Of a stretch of 64,000 nt of DNA, positions 1 through 8,586 are shown one piece after another (position 1 is the stretch's first letter; every line of letters starts with the position of its first letter). This DNA comes from JBCCQH01 sp039024435 (GTDB lineage: Bacteria > Bacteroidota > Bacteroidia > J057 > JADKCL01). Location: assembly GCA_039024435.1 (NCBI GenBank), contig JBCCQH010000024.1, forward strand, positions 10,216-74,215, written 5' to 3'. A program made the position numbers and the translations under genes. The notes under the pieces are model-generated. The model worked only from the letters and a program-made list of their open reading frames with translations. It ran no database searches and was not told where the DNA came from.

Positions 1-102
1 AAACTTTCCCGGGTCAAGCCGGCTTCGCTTGGTCAAGCCAGTCGGATCAGTGGCGTCACGCCCGCCGATATTTCCGTGCTGATGGTCTACATCGGGCGTT
101 GA
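1..102 (+). CDS. mnmG: MnmG (GidA) C-terminal end, partial
   Basis: The window opens inside an open frame that ends in TGA. The last 33 residues include [17 protein letters not shown], which is the conserved C-terminal signature of MnmG. MnmG is the FAD-dependent partner of MnmE in forming the 5-carboxymethylaminomethyl group on wobble uridine 34 of several tRNAs. Only the C-terminal helical domain, which contacts MnmE and tRNA, lies here; the rest is upstream of the window. A methyltransferase gene starts 27 nt downstream on the same strand. The identification rests on the short but very characteristic tail. Confidence 0.85.
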   Translation, partial: KLSRVKPASLGQASRISGVTPADISVLMVYIGR

Positions 103-129
103 TGGATTTACGGTCAACTCAATAACTGC

Positions 130-1011
130 ATGTACAACTACCCCGTTTGTCCCGTTTGTAAGTCGGAAGACTTTGGTCCGGTGCTTCAGGCCAAAGACAC
201 GACCGTTTCGAATGAGATGTTTCAGATTTGCCATTGCCGAAACTGTGATCAGCGGTTTACGAATCCAGTTCCAGAAGCCGAGGCCATTGGACCGTATTAT
301 AAAAGTGAAGCGTACATTTCCCACAGCAATACGTCCCAAGGGTTGATCAATCGCCTCTACCAAACGGTACGGAAGATTACACTGCGAAGCAAACGGAAAT
401 TGGTGACCGGCGAAACCGGAGCGGTCAAGGGCGATATCTTGGACATTGGGAGTGGTGCAGGGGCTTTTCTCGCCGAGATGCAACAGAGTGGTTGGAAAGC
501 CATTGGCCTGGAACCCGACGAGGATGCGCGCACAGTAGCCCAAGCGGATTTCGGGGTGGAATCTCAGGAGATTGATCGACTGTTTGAACTGCCCGAAAAC
601 AGTGTGGATGCGATTACGATGTGGCATGTGCTGGAGCACGTGCACGAGCTGGACCTCTACCTAGAAAAGATGAAGTCTTTGTTGAGGTCAAAAGGAGCAA
701 TCTTCATTGCCGTACCGAATTATACTTCGTGGGATGCAAGAAAGTACAAAGAGAGATGGGCGGCCTATGACGTACCCCGTCACCTTTACCATTTTGCTCC
801 AGTCAGCATGAAGGTATTGATTGAGCGCCACGGATTAAAGGTGGCTAAGCTCAAGTGGATGCCGTTCGATTCATTTTACGTCAGTATGTTGAGTGAGCGC
901 AACCACGGCGGCTCGGTGCTACGGGGAATTTGGAATGGTTTTTGCTCGTTTTTGGTTGCCATGCGCCGAACGGATCGGTGTAGCTCCATAATTTACGTTG
1001 TGAAAAAGTGA
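130..1011 (+). CDS. Class I SAM-dependent methyltransferase with N-terminal zinc-ribbon-like segment
   Basis: This is a 293-aa cytoplasmic protein. Residues 7-39 hold two CxxC pairs (CPVC at 7-10, CRNC at 36-39), suggesting a small zinc ribbon. The SAM-binding glycine loop DIGSGAG is at 105-111, followed by the acidic LEPDED near 127-132, as in the Methyltransf_11/23 group. Proteins with this order often act on sugars, lipids or unidentified small molecules; the substrate cannot be read from sequence. The stop overlaps the GTG start of the next gene by 4 nt, so the two are probably co-translated. No specific promoter was seen in the 27-nt gap after mnmG. Confidence 0.8.
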   Translation: MYNYPVCPVCKSEDFGPVLQAKDTTVSNEMFQICHCRNCDQRFTNPVPEAEAIGPYYKSEAYISHSNTSQGLINRLYQTVRKITLRSKRKLVTGETGAVKGDILDIGSGAGAFLAEMQQSGWKAIGLEPDEDARTVAQADFGVESQEIDRLFELPENSVDAITMWHVLEHVHELDLYLEKMKSLLRSKGAIFIAVPNYTSWDARKYKERWAAYDVPRHLYHFAPVSMKVLIERHGLKVAKLKWMPFDSFYVSMLSERNHGGSVLRGIWNGFCSFLVAMRRTDRCSSIIYVVKK

Positions 1012-1607
1012 ACATGCGGATAAACCCCATTTGGAGGCCCGCCAGTGGATTTTCGGTTAGAGTGAATGGATCACTCTGTCGGGGAAGAGATAATCGATTT
1101 AAAGACGATTTTTGGCGACCGGTTTACCTGTTGATTATCAGCACTTTATGGACAACGAATTTCGCATTATATGCGAAGGCTCAGAAAACCAATGAGTTAT
1201 GTTTTGAAGAGTTGATGGGCAATTTTTTGGCATCTGATTCTCGGAAATATTCCGCAGTTTTTGGATTTCGTACGCCAGGGCTCAACGGAGTTGTGGATAG
1301 CACGCTAGGTGTTCCGCTTTCCTTGCGGATCGATCCACCGCAAGTGAGCTTCGAAAAAATAGACCGAGAAAAATACACTCGGGAAGTACTCGTGGACGTA
1401 GTGTTTATCGACTCCACGGAACAATTGCGATCACTGGTATGGCGAGATACGATTGGGCGCCGGGACATCGGAAAGGTGCGCCGAACGAAGTATCCCGAAT
1501 TAAAAGGAACCGATCCGCGGTGGGCGGCCCGTTTTCTGGCTCCAGGAATTATGTTGGGCGCCGGTATCGCGGGAATCCTATCTTTATTTTATATTCGCTC
1601 GATTTGA
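1008..1607 (+). CDS. Hypothetical protein, possible membrane anchors at both ends
   Basis: This 199-aa protein belongs to no family I recognise. The start is GTG inside a GTGA overlap with the methyltransferase stop; an ATG two codons later (1014) is an alternative. A hydrophobic stretch at about residues 38-55 could be a signal anchor, although the preceding 35 polar residues are unusually long for one. A second hydrophobic segment near the C-terminus (about 172-195) looks transmembrane. Between them is a soluble stretch with alternating polar and apolar residues. It ends 2 nt before the next ATG, so it sits in an operon of three genes. It looks lineage-restricted. Confidence 0.6.
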   Translation: MNMRINPIWRPASGFSVRVNGSLCRGRDNRFKDDFWRPVYLLIISTLWTTNFALYAKAQKTNELCFEELMGNFLASDSRKYSAVFGFRTPGLNGVVDSTLGVPLSLRIDPPQVSFEKIDREKYTREVLVDVVFIDSTEQLRSLVWRDTIGRRDIGKVRRTKYPELKGTDPRWAARFLAPGIMLGAGIAGILSLFYIRSI

Positions 1608-1609
1608 AT

Positions 1610-3397
1610 ATGTCGCGACCGATTACCACTCCATTTCGTTTGCTGCTGCTGCTGGCAGTGGTGCTACAGGCTTGTGCCCACGTGGTAAAACCCACCGGGG
1701 GGCCCAAGGACGCTACTGGACCGCAGATTGTGGGAGCGATCCCGCCTCCGCGGACCCTGAATTTTATTGGAGATGAAGTCGTGATTTATTTTGATGAGTT
1801 CATCAAACCAGGCAACTACGCGAAAGAAGTATTCCTTTCTCCGGTACCTCCAGTCGAGCCGACGATTACGGTGAAGAATCGGCGGATGCGGGTAAAGTTC
1901 AACGCGCCTTTGCGGGCAAATACGACTTACGTAATCACTTTCGGTACCGGGATCAAAGACTTCAATGAAGGCAATAAGATGGACAAGGCCTTCACGTATG
2001 CCTTCAGTACTGGAAGCGAGCTGGACACCCTGCAGATCAAAGGCAAAGTTACCTTCCCCTGGGAAGACAAGGGCGAACCGGAAATGAAGGTACTGGCCTA
2101 CCTGGCGGATGAGATTGAGGGCAACGATATTTTTGATCTGCGTCCGGTCTACGCCACAGAAACGGACAAAGAAGGCGAGTTTACCATTGAATACTTGCGC
2201 GAGGCCGCCTACAAAATTTACGCCGTCCAGGATGCGGACGGTAGCTACACTTTCAATAACTCCCGGGAACGCATCGCCATCGCGCTCAATCCGGTGGTGG
2301 ATCTAGAAGATAGCGCCCAGCGAGATATCCGCCTGGAACTCTTTTCGTTCATTGAGGACAAAATTGCTCCGGGAGTTCGTTCGGCCCGCTGGTCAAATGA
2401 CCGCACTATCCATCTGGAATTTACTGAATCGATTCGACCGCGTTTTGATTCGATTTCGCTGAAAGTGACTTTATTGGATTCGGCCACGGGCGAAAGTCGG
2501 CGAGTGACGAGCTACCGCTTTGGGGATAAGAGCACCCAGAACATGCTGTTGGAATCGCCGTTTCCCCGGACAAAAGACTACAAGCTGATCGTGGCGCAAA
2601 TCATGGATACGCTCGGGACCTTCTCGGATACAACCTTGACCCTGTTCTACGACCTGATGGCGAAGGACGATATCGGCAAATTTTTTGATCCTCCTATCGT
2701 GGAACCCGGTAGCAATGCGATGCGGCTTTACAGCTATTTTCCGCTGCCGCAAGACCTGGATACCAGCCAAGTGTACATTACCGATTCGGCGGGCAAGCGC
2801 CTGCCGATTGAGTTAAGTGCGGATACCTTCCTGGTACGGATCAAACCGGACACTGCAGGCTTGGTGCCCAATATTCCCTATACTTTGCGGCTGGACAGCA
2901 CGATTTCGGTATCTGATACCCAGCGCACGGATACGAATCTTGCCTTTACTTTTGCGTTTACCGATCCCTTGCAATTCGGATCGTTGTCCGGAGAAATCGT
3001 GGCGGACAGCCTCGACTCGACCGCACAGTACGTAATGCTGCTGCTTACCCGGGGGAAAAAAGGTGCGAAAACCTTGGCCCGGATTATCGGTCCGGGTCCA
3101 TTTTCGTTTCCGTATCTGCTGGCCGGATCCTATACCATCAAGTTGATCAAGGACGATGACCGCAACGGCTATCTGAGTCCGGGAAGTTTGGACCCCTATT
3201 TCCTCCCAGAAGCAGTGATCATCGATCCCCAGCCCGTCAAGGTCAAAGCCAACTGGACCGTAGAGGACTACAACGTATTTCCCTATCCTCCACAAAAGGA
3301 GAAATCGAGCAAACTGGCCCGGGCAGAAGGGGAAAGTCCCAAGGGCAAAGGCGATGACCACGACCACGAAGGGCACGATCACGATGATGAAGACTGA
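1610..3397 (+). CDS. Ig-like domain lipoprotein (Big_5/SbsA-like N-terminus)
   Basis: The protein is 595 aa. The ATG at 1610 is chosen because it gives a clean lipoprotein signal: a hydrophobic run at 9-19 and lipobox LQAC with C22. The open frame extends further upstream but overlaps the previous gene. The mature N-terminus has KPTGGPKDATGP, a motif I know from Bacteroidota Ig-like lipoproteins, followed by a bacterial Ig-like (Big_5) module to about residue 130 and then beta-rich repeats. The C-terminal 15 residues are a run of His, Asp and Glu (GDDHDHEGHDHDDED), a plausible metal-binding tail. It is likely periplasmic or at the outer membrane; the function is unknown. Confidence 0.8.
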   Translation: MSRPITTPFRLLLLLAVVLQACAHVVKPTGGPKDATGPQIVGAIPPPRTLNFIGDEVVIYFDEFIKPGNYAKEVFLSPVPPVEPTITVKNRRMRVKFNAPLRANTTYVITFGTGIKDFNEGNKMDKAFTYAFSTGSELDTLQIKGKVTFPWEDKGEPEMKVLAYLADEIEGNDIFDLRPVYATETDKEGEFTIEYLREAAYKIYAVQDADGSYTFNNSRERIAIALNPVVDLEDSAQRDIRLELFSFIEDKIAPGVRSARWSNDRTIHLEFTESIRPRFDSISLKVTLLDSATGESRRVTSYRFGDKSTQNMLLESPFPRTKDYKLIVAQIMDTLGTFSDTTLTLFYDLMAKDDIGKFFDPPIVEPGSNAMRLYSYFPLPQDLDTSQVYITDSAGKRLPIELSADTFLVRIKPDTAGLVPNIPYTLRLDSTISVSDTQRTDTNLAFTFAFTDPLQFGSLSGEIVADSLDSTAQYVMLLLTRGKKGAKTLARIIGPGPFSFPYLLAGSYTIKLIKDDDRNGYLSPGSLDPYFLPEAVIIDPQPVKVKANWTVEDYNVFPYPPQKEKSSKLARAEGESPKGKGDDHDHEGHDHDDED

Positions 3398-3448
3398 GTT
3401 TTATCGCTGAGGTGAGCGTAAATAATCAAGTAAAATATTGATAATCAG

Positions 3449-4141
3449 TTATTTAGTAAATTTATATCCCACTCGATGTACCGTGATGATATGTTTGGGC
3501 TCTGAGGGATTCCGCTCAATTTTTTTGCGCAGATGCGTGACGTGAGTATCGATGGTCCGCGTAGAAAGCAGGTAATCATGGCCCCAGACTTCCTCCATAA
3601 TTGTCTCCCGACTGAGGATTTTGCCTTCGTGGTGAATAAAGTACCGCAGCAATTTGCTCTCCATTTTGGTCATTTCGATCATCTTTTCCCCAATCTGGAT
3701 GCTGTGCGCCTTGAAGTCGATCGACAGGTCGCGCAACTGGTAGGACAATTCATAATCGGTCACCTTTCCCGCTCGCCGAAATAGCGCCTCGATGCGGGCG
3801 GACAGTTCCATGATGTCAAACGGTTTGGTGAGGTAGTCGTCCGCCCCGGTTTTCAGCCCGATGACCTTGTCGATGGGTTGGCCTTTGGCGGTGAGCATGA
3901 TGATCGGAACATCATTGCCAGTTGACCGCAGACGCTTACAGACTTCCATTCCGCTCATTTTTGGCAGCATGAGATCAAGCAATACCAAATCGGGGTGATC
4001 GGTTTCTGCGCGCTTCAGTCCGATTTCGCCATCTTCCGCGACGAGGACCTCATACCCTTCAAACGCAAGGTTTTGTTCGAGGAGGTAGCGGATAGACTCG
4101 TCGTCCTCGACAATCAGAATTTTTCGGCGGAGGTTCTTCAT
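3449..4141 (-). CDS. OmpR/PhoB-family response regulator
   Basis: This is a 230-aa two-domain regulator. The receiver domain covers residues 7-120 with acidic pocket E12-D13-D14, phospho-acceptor D56 (VLLDLMLP), T84 and K106 (TKPF). A winged-helix DNA-binding domain (Trans_reg_C) covers about 135-230. Length and order are normal for the family. It lies downstream of its kinase and its ATG overlaps the kinase stop by 4 nt, so the pair is translationally coupled. The regulon cannot be told from this window. It ends opposite the lipoprotein gene in convergent orientation with about 50 nt between, where I see no clear terminator. Confidence 0.95.
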   Translation of the reverse strand: MKNLRRKILIVEDDESIRYLLEQNLAFEGYEVLVAEDGEIGLKRAETDHPDLVLLDLMLPKMSGMEVCKRLRSTGNDVPIIMLTAKGQPIDKVIGLKTGADDYLTKPFDIMELSARIEALFRRAGKVTDYELSYQLRDLSIDFKAHSIQIGEKMIEMTKMESKLLRYFIHHEGKILSRETIMEEVWGHDYLLSTRTIDTHVTHLRKKIERNPSEPKHIITVHRVGYKFTK

Positions 4142-5832
4142 GGCGTTGAGCTTTTGGTAAAGGGCAAAATGAGGTAAAACGTGCTGCCGGAGCCGATTTT
4201 GCTCTCGACGTTGATCTGGCCTTTGTGGTTTTTGAGGATGGCGCGGGCCATGCTCAGACCGATTCCGTGGCCTTTTACATTGTGGATGTCGGTGTTGCCG
4301 AGGCGAACAAATTTTTCAAAAATGATGGCTTGATTTTCCCGGCTGATCCCGATGCCAAAGTCCTGAACATCAATGCGGAATCCCCGGCGCTCGGTAGATC
4401 CCCGCAGCACGATGCGGTTGCCTTCGGGGGCGTATTTTCGGGCATTGTCGATGAGAATGGTAAATACTTGTTCGAGGGCCTGGGCATCGATTTCAAGGCT
4501 CTGATCGGGAATTTCGTTTTCTTCGATTTCGAGGACCGCCCCCACGTTTTCCCGAAAGAATCGCTTGACCGAATTCCACCACTGCGGGATGGGAAGCACT
4601 TGTTTCTGGTACTTTTTCTTGCCCGCTTCCAATTGCGAAAAGTCCAGGAGGGTACGGATCAAGTACTGCAGCCGTTCAGTTTCTTTCCCGAGGATGGAGA
4701 CGACTTTGCTGCTTTGCTCCGGGTTTTGGGCCCGGCCCAGTTTCAAGGTGTCCGAGGCCAGTTTGATGGATGCCAGGGGAGTCTTGATCTCGTGCGAAAC
4801 ATTGGCGACAAATTCAGTTTTCAGGCGGGATAGCTTGACCATGCGGGCCGCCGCACGAAATAGGAGTATCAGCACCAAAATCAATACCACAAACAAGGCA
4901 ATGATCAGGTAGAAGTTGCGGTCGTAGATGCTGTCGGCAACTTCGTCTACGGAAGAATCGCGGAACCGCAGTCCGATGCGGTATTTCGACAGCCAGGAAC
5001 CGATGTCGGCGAGGCTGGAAGTGTGCTCAAAATCGCGCTGCCCGTAGGCTACGGAATTGTAAACGACCCGACTGCCGCGTAGATCGAGTACGCCGAGTTG
5101 CAGGTATTTGCGCTTGATGCCTTCGCGTTCGTCTTCGCCTTCCCAGAAGGTATCGTTGAAATAGTCGCGGACGAGGACATTTTCCAGGTACCATTCATTC
5201 GTCTGATTGAAGATGAATCCGAGCAGACTGTCGGTTTTTGGGTGGAACCAGGGCACTCCGGTCAGGACCGCATCGGTGAAAGCCATATCGTAGCCAAAGA
5301 TCAAATTGCTGTCGACGGCGGATTTCCAGTACTCGGTCGCAAAGCTGTCCACGGTCAGATAAGGCTCCGTGAGCCGGCGCAGTTCTTGCTCGATGGTGAC
5401 GCCGAGATCGGTGTCCGGGCGCCAGTCCCCCAGCTTGCTCAGATTGCCGCGGTAACGATTCGGCTGTTTGTATTCGTATGCTCGGTAGCGCCGTTTTCGG
5501 CGATCCGGGAACACCACGATCCATGAATTGCTGATCAGTTCGGTACTGGCGATCAGCAAAAGATTGGCGCGGAGGGAGAGGAGATTTTCTTCGCTAAAAG
5601 CATCCGGGGCAATGCTGTGTTGCAATACACTGGCCCCGCGGGTGATCGTCTGGGTGTAGGTCTGGTCCAATCCCCGGGCCGCATCGTCGGCGATGGTCTG
5701 CATGCTGTTGTGCAGTCCCGATCGGATTTGGAGCCTAAGGTTCGGCAATGCGGAAATCTGAAAGATAAAGATGCCCAGAACCAAGCCGATGGCCAGCGCC
5801 CCAAAAACCAGTATGGCATTCCGCGATTTCAC
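4138..5832 (-). CDS. Membrane sensor histidine kinase
   Basis: This 564-aa protein has a transmembrane helix at about 6-26, a long periplasmic sensor region (about 28-305) without a domain I recognise, and a second helix at about 307-327. The HisKA dimerisation helix follows with phospho-acceptor H347 in the motif NVSHEIKTP. The HATPase_c domain shows an N box (LIDNARKYAPEG), G1 (DFGIGIS) and G2 (GHGIGLSMA near residue 521). It autophosphorylates and should pass phosphate to D56 of the overlapping regulator. The start is GTG; a 7/8 match to the -7 promoter box lies just upstream. The sensed signal is unknown. Confidence 0.95.
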   Translation of the reverse strand: MKSRNAILVFGALAIGLVLGIFIFQISALPNLRLQIRSGLHNSMQTIADDAARGLDQTYTQTITRGASVLQHSIAPDAFSEENLLSLRANLLLIASTELISNSWIVVFPDRRKRRYRAYEYKQPNRYRGNLSKLGDWRPDTDLGVTIEQELRRLTEPYLTVDSFATEYWKSAVDSNLIFGYDMAFTDAVLTGVPWFHPKTDSLLGFIFNQTNEWYLENVLVRDYFNDTFWEGEDEREGIKRKYLQLGVLDLRGSRVVYNSVAYGQRDFEHTSSLADIGSWLSKYRIGLRFRDSSVDEVADSIYDRNFYLIIALFVVLILVLILLFRAAARMVKLSRLKTEFVANVSHEIKTPLASIKLASDTLKLGRAQNPEQSSKVVSILGKETERLQYLIRTLLDFSQLEAGKKKYQKQVLPIPQWWNSVKRFFRENVGAVLEIEENEIPDQSLEIDAQALEQVFTILIDNARKYAPEGNRIVLRGSTERRGFRIDVQDFGIGISRENQAIIFEKFVRLGNTDIHNVKGHGIGLSMARAILKNHKGQINVESKIGSGSTFYLILPFTKSSTP

Positions 5833-5910
5833 TGTACCAAAAATTCAGCCTTTTTCAGGATTCCGCAAATTATTAACAAGTTTAACGCATTTCTTCGTAT
5901 CATCTGCGAT

Positions 5911-6966
5911 ATGAACCCGCGTTCCCATCCCGCTCTGATGTCGATTGCGGTGGCCTCGCTGCTGCTGTTCTGTGCGTGTTTGCGCCCGATGGACGCGGAC
6001 TTTGGACGGGAAAAAGCGGGTCTCGCCGATTATGAACTGCTGTGGATTCTGCAAGTTCCACTTACCCTTGATTCGGCGGAAATCGATGACCAAACCACTC
6101 GCCAAAGCAAGCTGCGGGCTTTTAATGGGCCTTTTTTTCGGGATGGGGTCACGGCGGTAGTGCGGGATGTATTTGCGGAAAAGCTGACCCTGTACCCGGA
6201 CCACGACGACAAGAAAGCTCCGGTAGAGAACTTGGCTCAGCGCCTCATTCAGATGGAAGGCGACAAGAAAGACCTCTCGCCGCTGGAACAAGTCGTAGAA
6301 TTGGTCTGTGTCGTGGACCTGCGGAGCAGCCGCCCCGGACTGGGCAAGCTGGAATTTGCCCGTTTGATTTGGCGCTACCCGGGTCTGACCCGGGCGGACC
6401 GCGTCTTTGGGGGACTCAAAGCCGTGGACCTCGCCGAAATGGAGTATACCGTAAAGTTGACGTCGGGCGAAATCGACCTGATGCAATTCATCGAGGCGGA
6501 CCGCATGTACCTGCGTCCCGTTTACCTCCGCACCAACTTTCGGGAATATACCATCCGCAGTGCCGAGGAGGCGGATTTTGTCCACGATGTGATCGTACAG
6601 GGATTTTACAGCCGGATCGATTGGGTGGAAGATGGCATCAACATTTCCGGAAAACAGAAAATCGAGTTGCCGCCGGATCAAGTGGTGCGGTACAACGGCA
6701 TGTATGAATTCACGAATCCGGCGGATACCTCGCGTCTGACGGTGTACCTGACAGCAGAGCGGGATTACTTGGTGGCAGACTGGACGCAGCGATTCCGCAT
6801 CGAAAAGCTGATGGCATTTGCGGATACGGCATTTTTCAGCCACGCCAAGGAGTTTTACTACTTTTCGGAGCAGCCGGACAGCGCAGCTCCGGACAGTGCG
6901 ATGTGCTTGCAGTACGTAAAGGGCAACGACACGCTGGTGGGTTACCGGGTAGAAGACGGCAGCTAA
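5911..6966 (+). CDS. Hypothetical lipoprotein
   Basis: This 351-aa protein runs divergently from the kinase. The ATG at 5911 is chosen because it begins a signal peptide (hydrophobic 9-20) ending in a Cys-containing lipobox (LLFCAC, C21 or C23). An open frame continues upstream, but it overlaps the kinase gene antisense and has no signal. The mature part is mixed alpha/beta with many charged residues and no motif I recognise. It is probably attached to the outer membrane or periplasm. It faces the GroES-like gene convergently with only 8 nt between the two stops. Confidence 0.7.
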   Translation: MNPRSHPALMSIAVASLLLFCACLRPMDADFGREKAGLADYELLWILQVPLTLDSAEIDDQTTRQSKLRAFNGPFFRDGVTAVVRDVFAEKLTLYPDHDDKKAPVENLAQRLIQMEGDKKDLSPLEQVVELVCVVDLRSSRPGLGKLEFARLIWRYPGLTRADRVFGGLKAVDLAEMEYTVKLTSGEIDLMQFIEADRMYLRPVYLRTNFREYTIRSAEEADFVHDVIVQGFYSRIDWVEDGINISGKQKIELPPDQVVRYNGMYEFTNPADTSRLTVYLTAERDYLVADWTQRFRIEKLMAFADTAFFSHAKEFYYFSEQPDSAAPDSAMCLQYVKGNDTLVGYRVEDGS

Positions 6967-6974
6967 CTTTCCAC

Positions 6975-7373
6975 TCAGTCGAGCAACTCTTCGTCGCGCT
7001 CGAGGAGTAAAATCGAATTCTGGGGCACGATCAGGTATTTTTCTCCGTAGAATTCGACTTCGTAAGCGGAATTCTGTAAGAAAATGGCGAGGTCACCGAC
7101 TTTGGCTTGGAGGGGCACGTACTTGATCTTTTCGTCGGCTTCCTTCCAGGGCTCGAGTGCGTCGTCCGTCGGGACAGGAATGGGGTATCCAGGACCCACT
7201 TTCATCACATATCCACTGCGGATTTGTTCCTTTTCTTTGACGCCGGGGGGCAGGAACAGGCCGCTCTTGGTGCGATCCGTACCGGATTTTGGATGGATGA
7301 GGACGCGGTCGCCCACTACGATTAAGTTAGCGAGTCGATTGGCCGTAGATTCGTGCATGGAATTGGAACTCAT
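6975..7373 (-). CDS. GroES-fold co-chaperone-like protein
   Basis: The protein is 132 aa when started at the ATG at 7373; an in-frame ATG four codons upstream (7385) is possible. The sequence follows the chaperonin-10 fold: VVGDRVLIHP, then SGLFLPP, GYVMKVGPG, KVGDLAIF and EKYLIVPQNSILLL. It is longer than a canonical GroES (about 95 aa), with an N-terminal extension and an insertion after the GPG turn. No groEL lies beside it, so it may be a Bacteroidota-specific GroES paralogue rather than the main co-chaperonin. It is on the same strand as the phosphatidylserine decarboxylase gene, 124 nt downstream of it. Confidence 0.75.
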   Translation of the reverse strand: MSSNSMHESTANRLANLIVVGDRVLIHPKSGTDRTKSGLFLPPGVKEKEQIRSGYVMKVGPGYPIPVPTDDALEPWKEADEKIKYVPLQAKVGDLAIFLQNSAYEVEFYGEKYLIVPQNSILLLERDEELLD

Positions 7374-7497
7374 TTGGCACTTCAACGAAAAGGGTACGCT
7401 GGTTGTTTGCCTTTGAGGCCGTAAAATATGCGCCGGGAAGGTTGAAAATCAGTTTATCGAAAATAAGAACGACTGGTCAATCGCAGGGTTCCGTCGG

Positions 7498-8181
7498 TCA
7501 GTCGGGCTTGTGCCCGGGCGATTTGGCGAGAACCGTGATGCCACCGCGGACACGCTGTTCCAGGTCCACCAGGATCTCGGCGTCGAGGGGAACTAGAACA
7601 TCGATTCGCGATCCGAAGCGAATGAATCCCATTTCGTTGCCCTGCTGCAGGTTTTCGCCTTCCTTGACGTACCAGCGAATGCGGCGGGCGACGGCTCCGG
7701 CGATTTGCTTAAACGCGACTTGCCAGTGCTTATTTTCCAGGACAAAGTAGGTCTGCTCGTTTTCCGTGGAGCTTTTGGGGTTGAAGGCCACGAGGTATTT
7801 TCCCGGGAAGTACTTGTGGAACACGAGCTTCCCGGAGATGGGATTGCGGGTGACGTGGACATTGAGCGGCGACATGAAGATGCTGATCTGCCGTACGGGA
7901 CCATTGAAGAAAACTTGGTCGTCGATTTCTTCAATGACGACGACTTTGCCATCGGAGGGAGCCAGGATGCCGTCCTCGGTAAGCGTAGGCCGGACCTTGG
8001 GATCGCGGAAAAAATTGAGGATAAAGCCGAAAAGAATCAGCCCGGAAAGGGCCAGGATCGTGCCGAGCCACCAGACCGGAGAATCTTGCAAAAGCGGGAA
8101 ATAGATCGCCGACCAAACTCCGATCAGTATCAACAGAGAAACGGGGATGATTACTTTGCCTTCGCGGTGAAGTCGCATCAT
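7498..8181 (-). CDS. psd: Phosphatidylserine decarboxylase-family protein (short form)
   Basis: This 227-aa protein has two hydrophobic segments at about 11-31 and 37-57 that anchor it to the inner membrane. PSDGKV is at about 75-80, and the autocleavage motif RFGSRIDV places the processed bond at G190-S191, generating the pyruvoyl group. Short decarboxylases of this type make phosphatidylethanolamine from phosphatidylserine, the usual main lipid of Bacteroidota. The FGS form of the cleavage site, instead of LGST, is normal for this shorter subfamily. An 8/8 match to the -7 promoter box lies 24 nt upstream of the ATG. Confidence 0.88.
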   Translation of the reverse strand: MMRLHREGKVIIPVSLLILIGVWSAIYFPLLQDSPVWWLGTILALSGLILFGFILNFFRDPKVRPTLTEDGILAPSDGKVVVIEEIDDQVFFNGPVRQISIFMSPLNVHVTRNPISGKLVFHKYFPGKYLVAFNPKSSTENEQTYFVLENKHWQVAFKQIAGAVARRIRWYVKEGENLQQGNEMGFIRFGSRIDVLVPLDAEILVDLEQRVRGGITVLAKSPGHKPD

Positions 8182-8205
8182 ATTTTTTACCTACTAAGTG
8201 AACTG

Positions 8206-8213
8206 CAAAGGTA
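8206..8213 (-). promoter_or_regulatory. Bacteroidota -7 promoter box for psd
   Basis: Reading on the minus strand the box is TACCTTTG, a full match to TAnnTTTG. It ends 24 nt before the psd ATG, a normal leader length. No clear -33 TTTG was found at the expected distance. Confidence 0.5.
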
Positions 8214-8218
8214 AAGAA

Positions 8219-8275
8219 TTTCCAATTGCTCGATTTCCGATTTCTGATTGGCGCGTTCTGAGCGCGCAATCAACT
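8219..8275. repeat. Short intergenic repeat words (ATTTCTGATTGGCG family)
   Basis: This AT-rich stretch holds GATTTCTGATTGGCGCGTT next to GAATTTCCAATTG. The same words recur at 31140-31200 and, inverted as AATCAGAAATC, near 31400-31430, 40300 and 41392. It lies between psd and the MITE-like element. No coding role is visible. Confidence 0.4.
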
Positions 8276-8310
8276 GCGGAAAAAATGGACGCTGAATGTG
8301 ATCCTTGTTT

Positions 8311-8486
8311 TAGAGACGGTTTACATTTAACCCTGTGATTTTACTGGGGCATCTTTCTCCGCCCATTTTCGGAGCGAGCTGGCGCAGCTCAGAACTTTGG
8401 CTATGGACTCCAAAATGAGCTTCGATGGACAAAAAAATCTGCGCTCGTAAATTTCACCAACCTCTTTTAAACAGCCTTTTAGGCGC
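8311..8486 (+). repeat. MITE/REP-like interspersed element, copy A
   Basis: About 175 bp aligning from end to end with the copy at 36642-36813. Shared blocks include GACTCCAAAATGAGCTTCGA and GACAAAAAAATCTGC, and the ends are GGTTTA...TTTAAAC. It lies just 3' of the aminotransferase gene. It has no ORF of its own and makes up most of the 405-nt space between psd and the aminotransferase. Confidence 0.8.
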
Positions 8487-8586
8487 AGGCAAAACTATCT
8501 ATTTGAACCCCGGATAGCGGCGGAAACCGAATTGTCCCCGACGGCATGCCACGGGAGATTGAACATTGAGGAACCGATAGTTCCGG

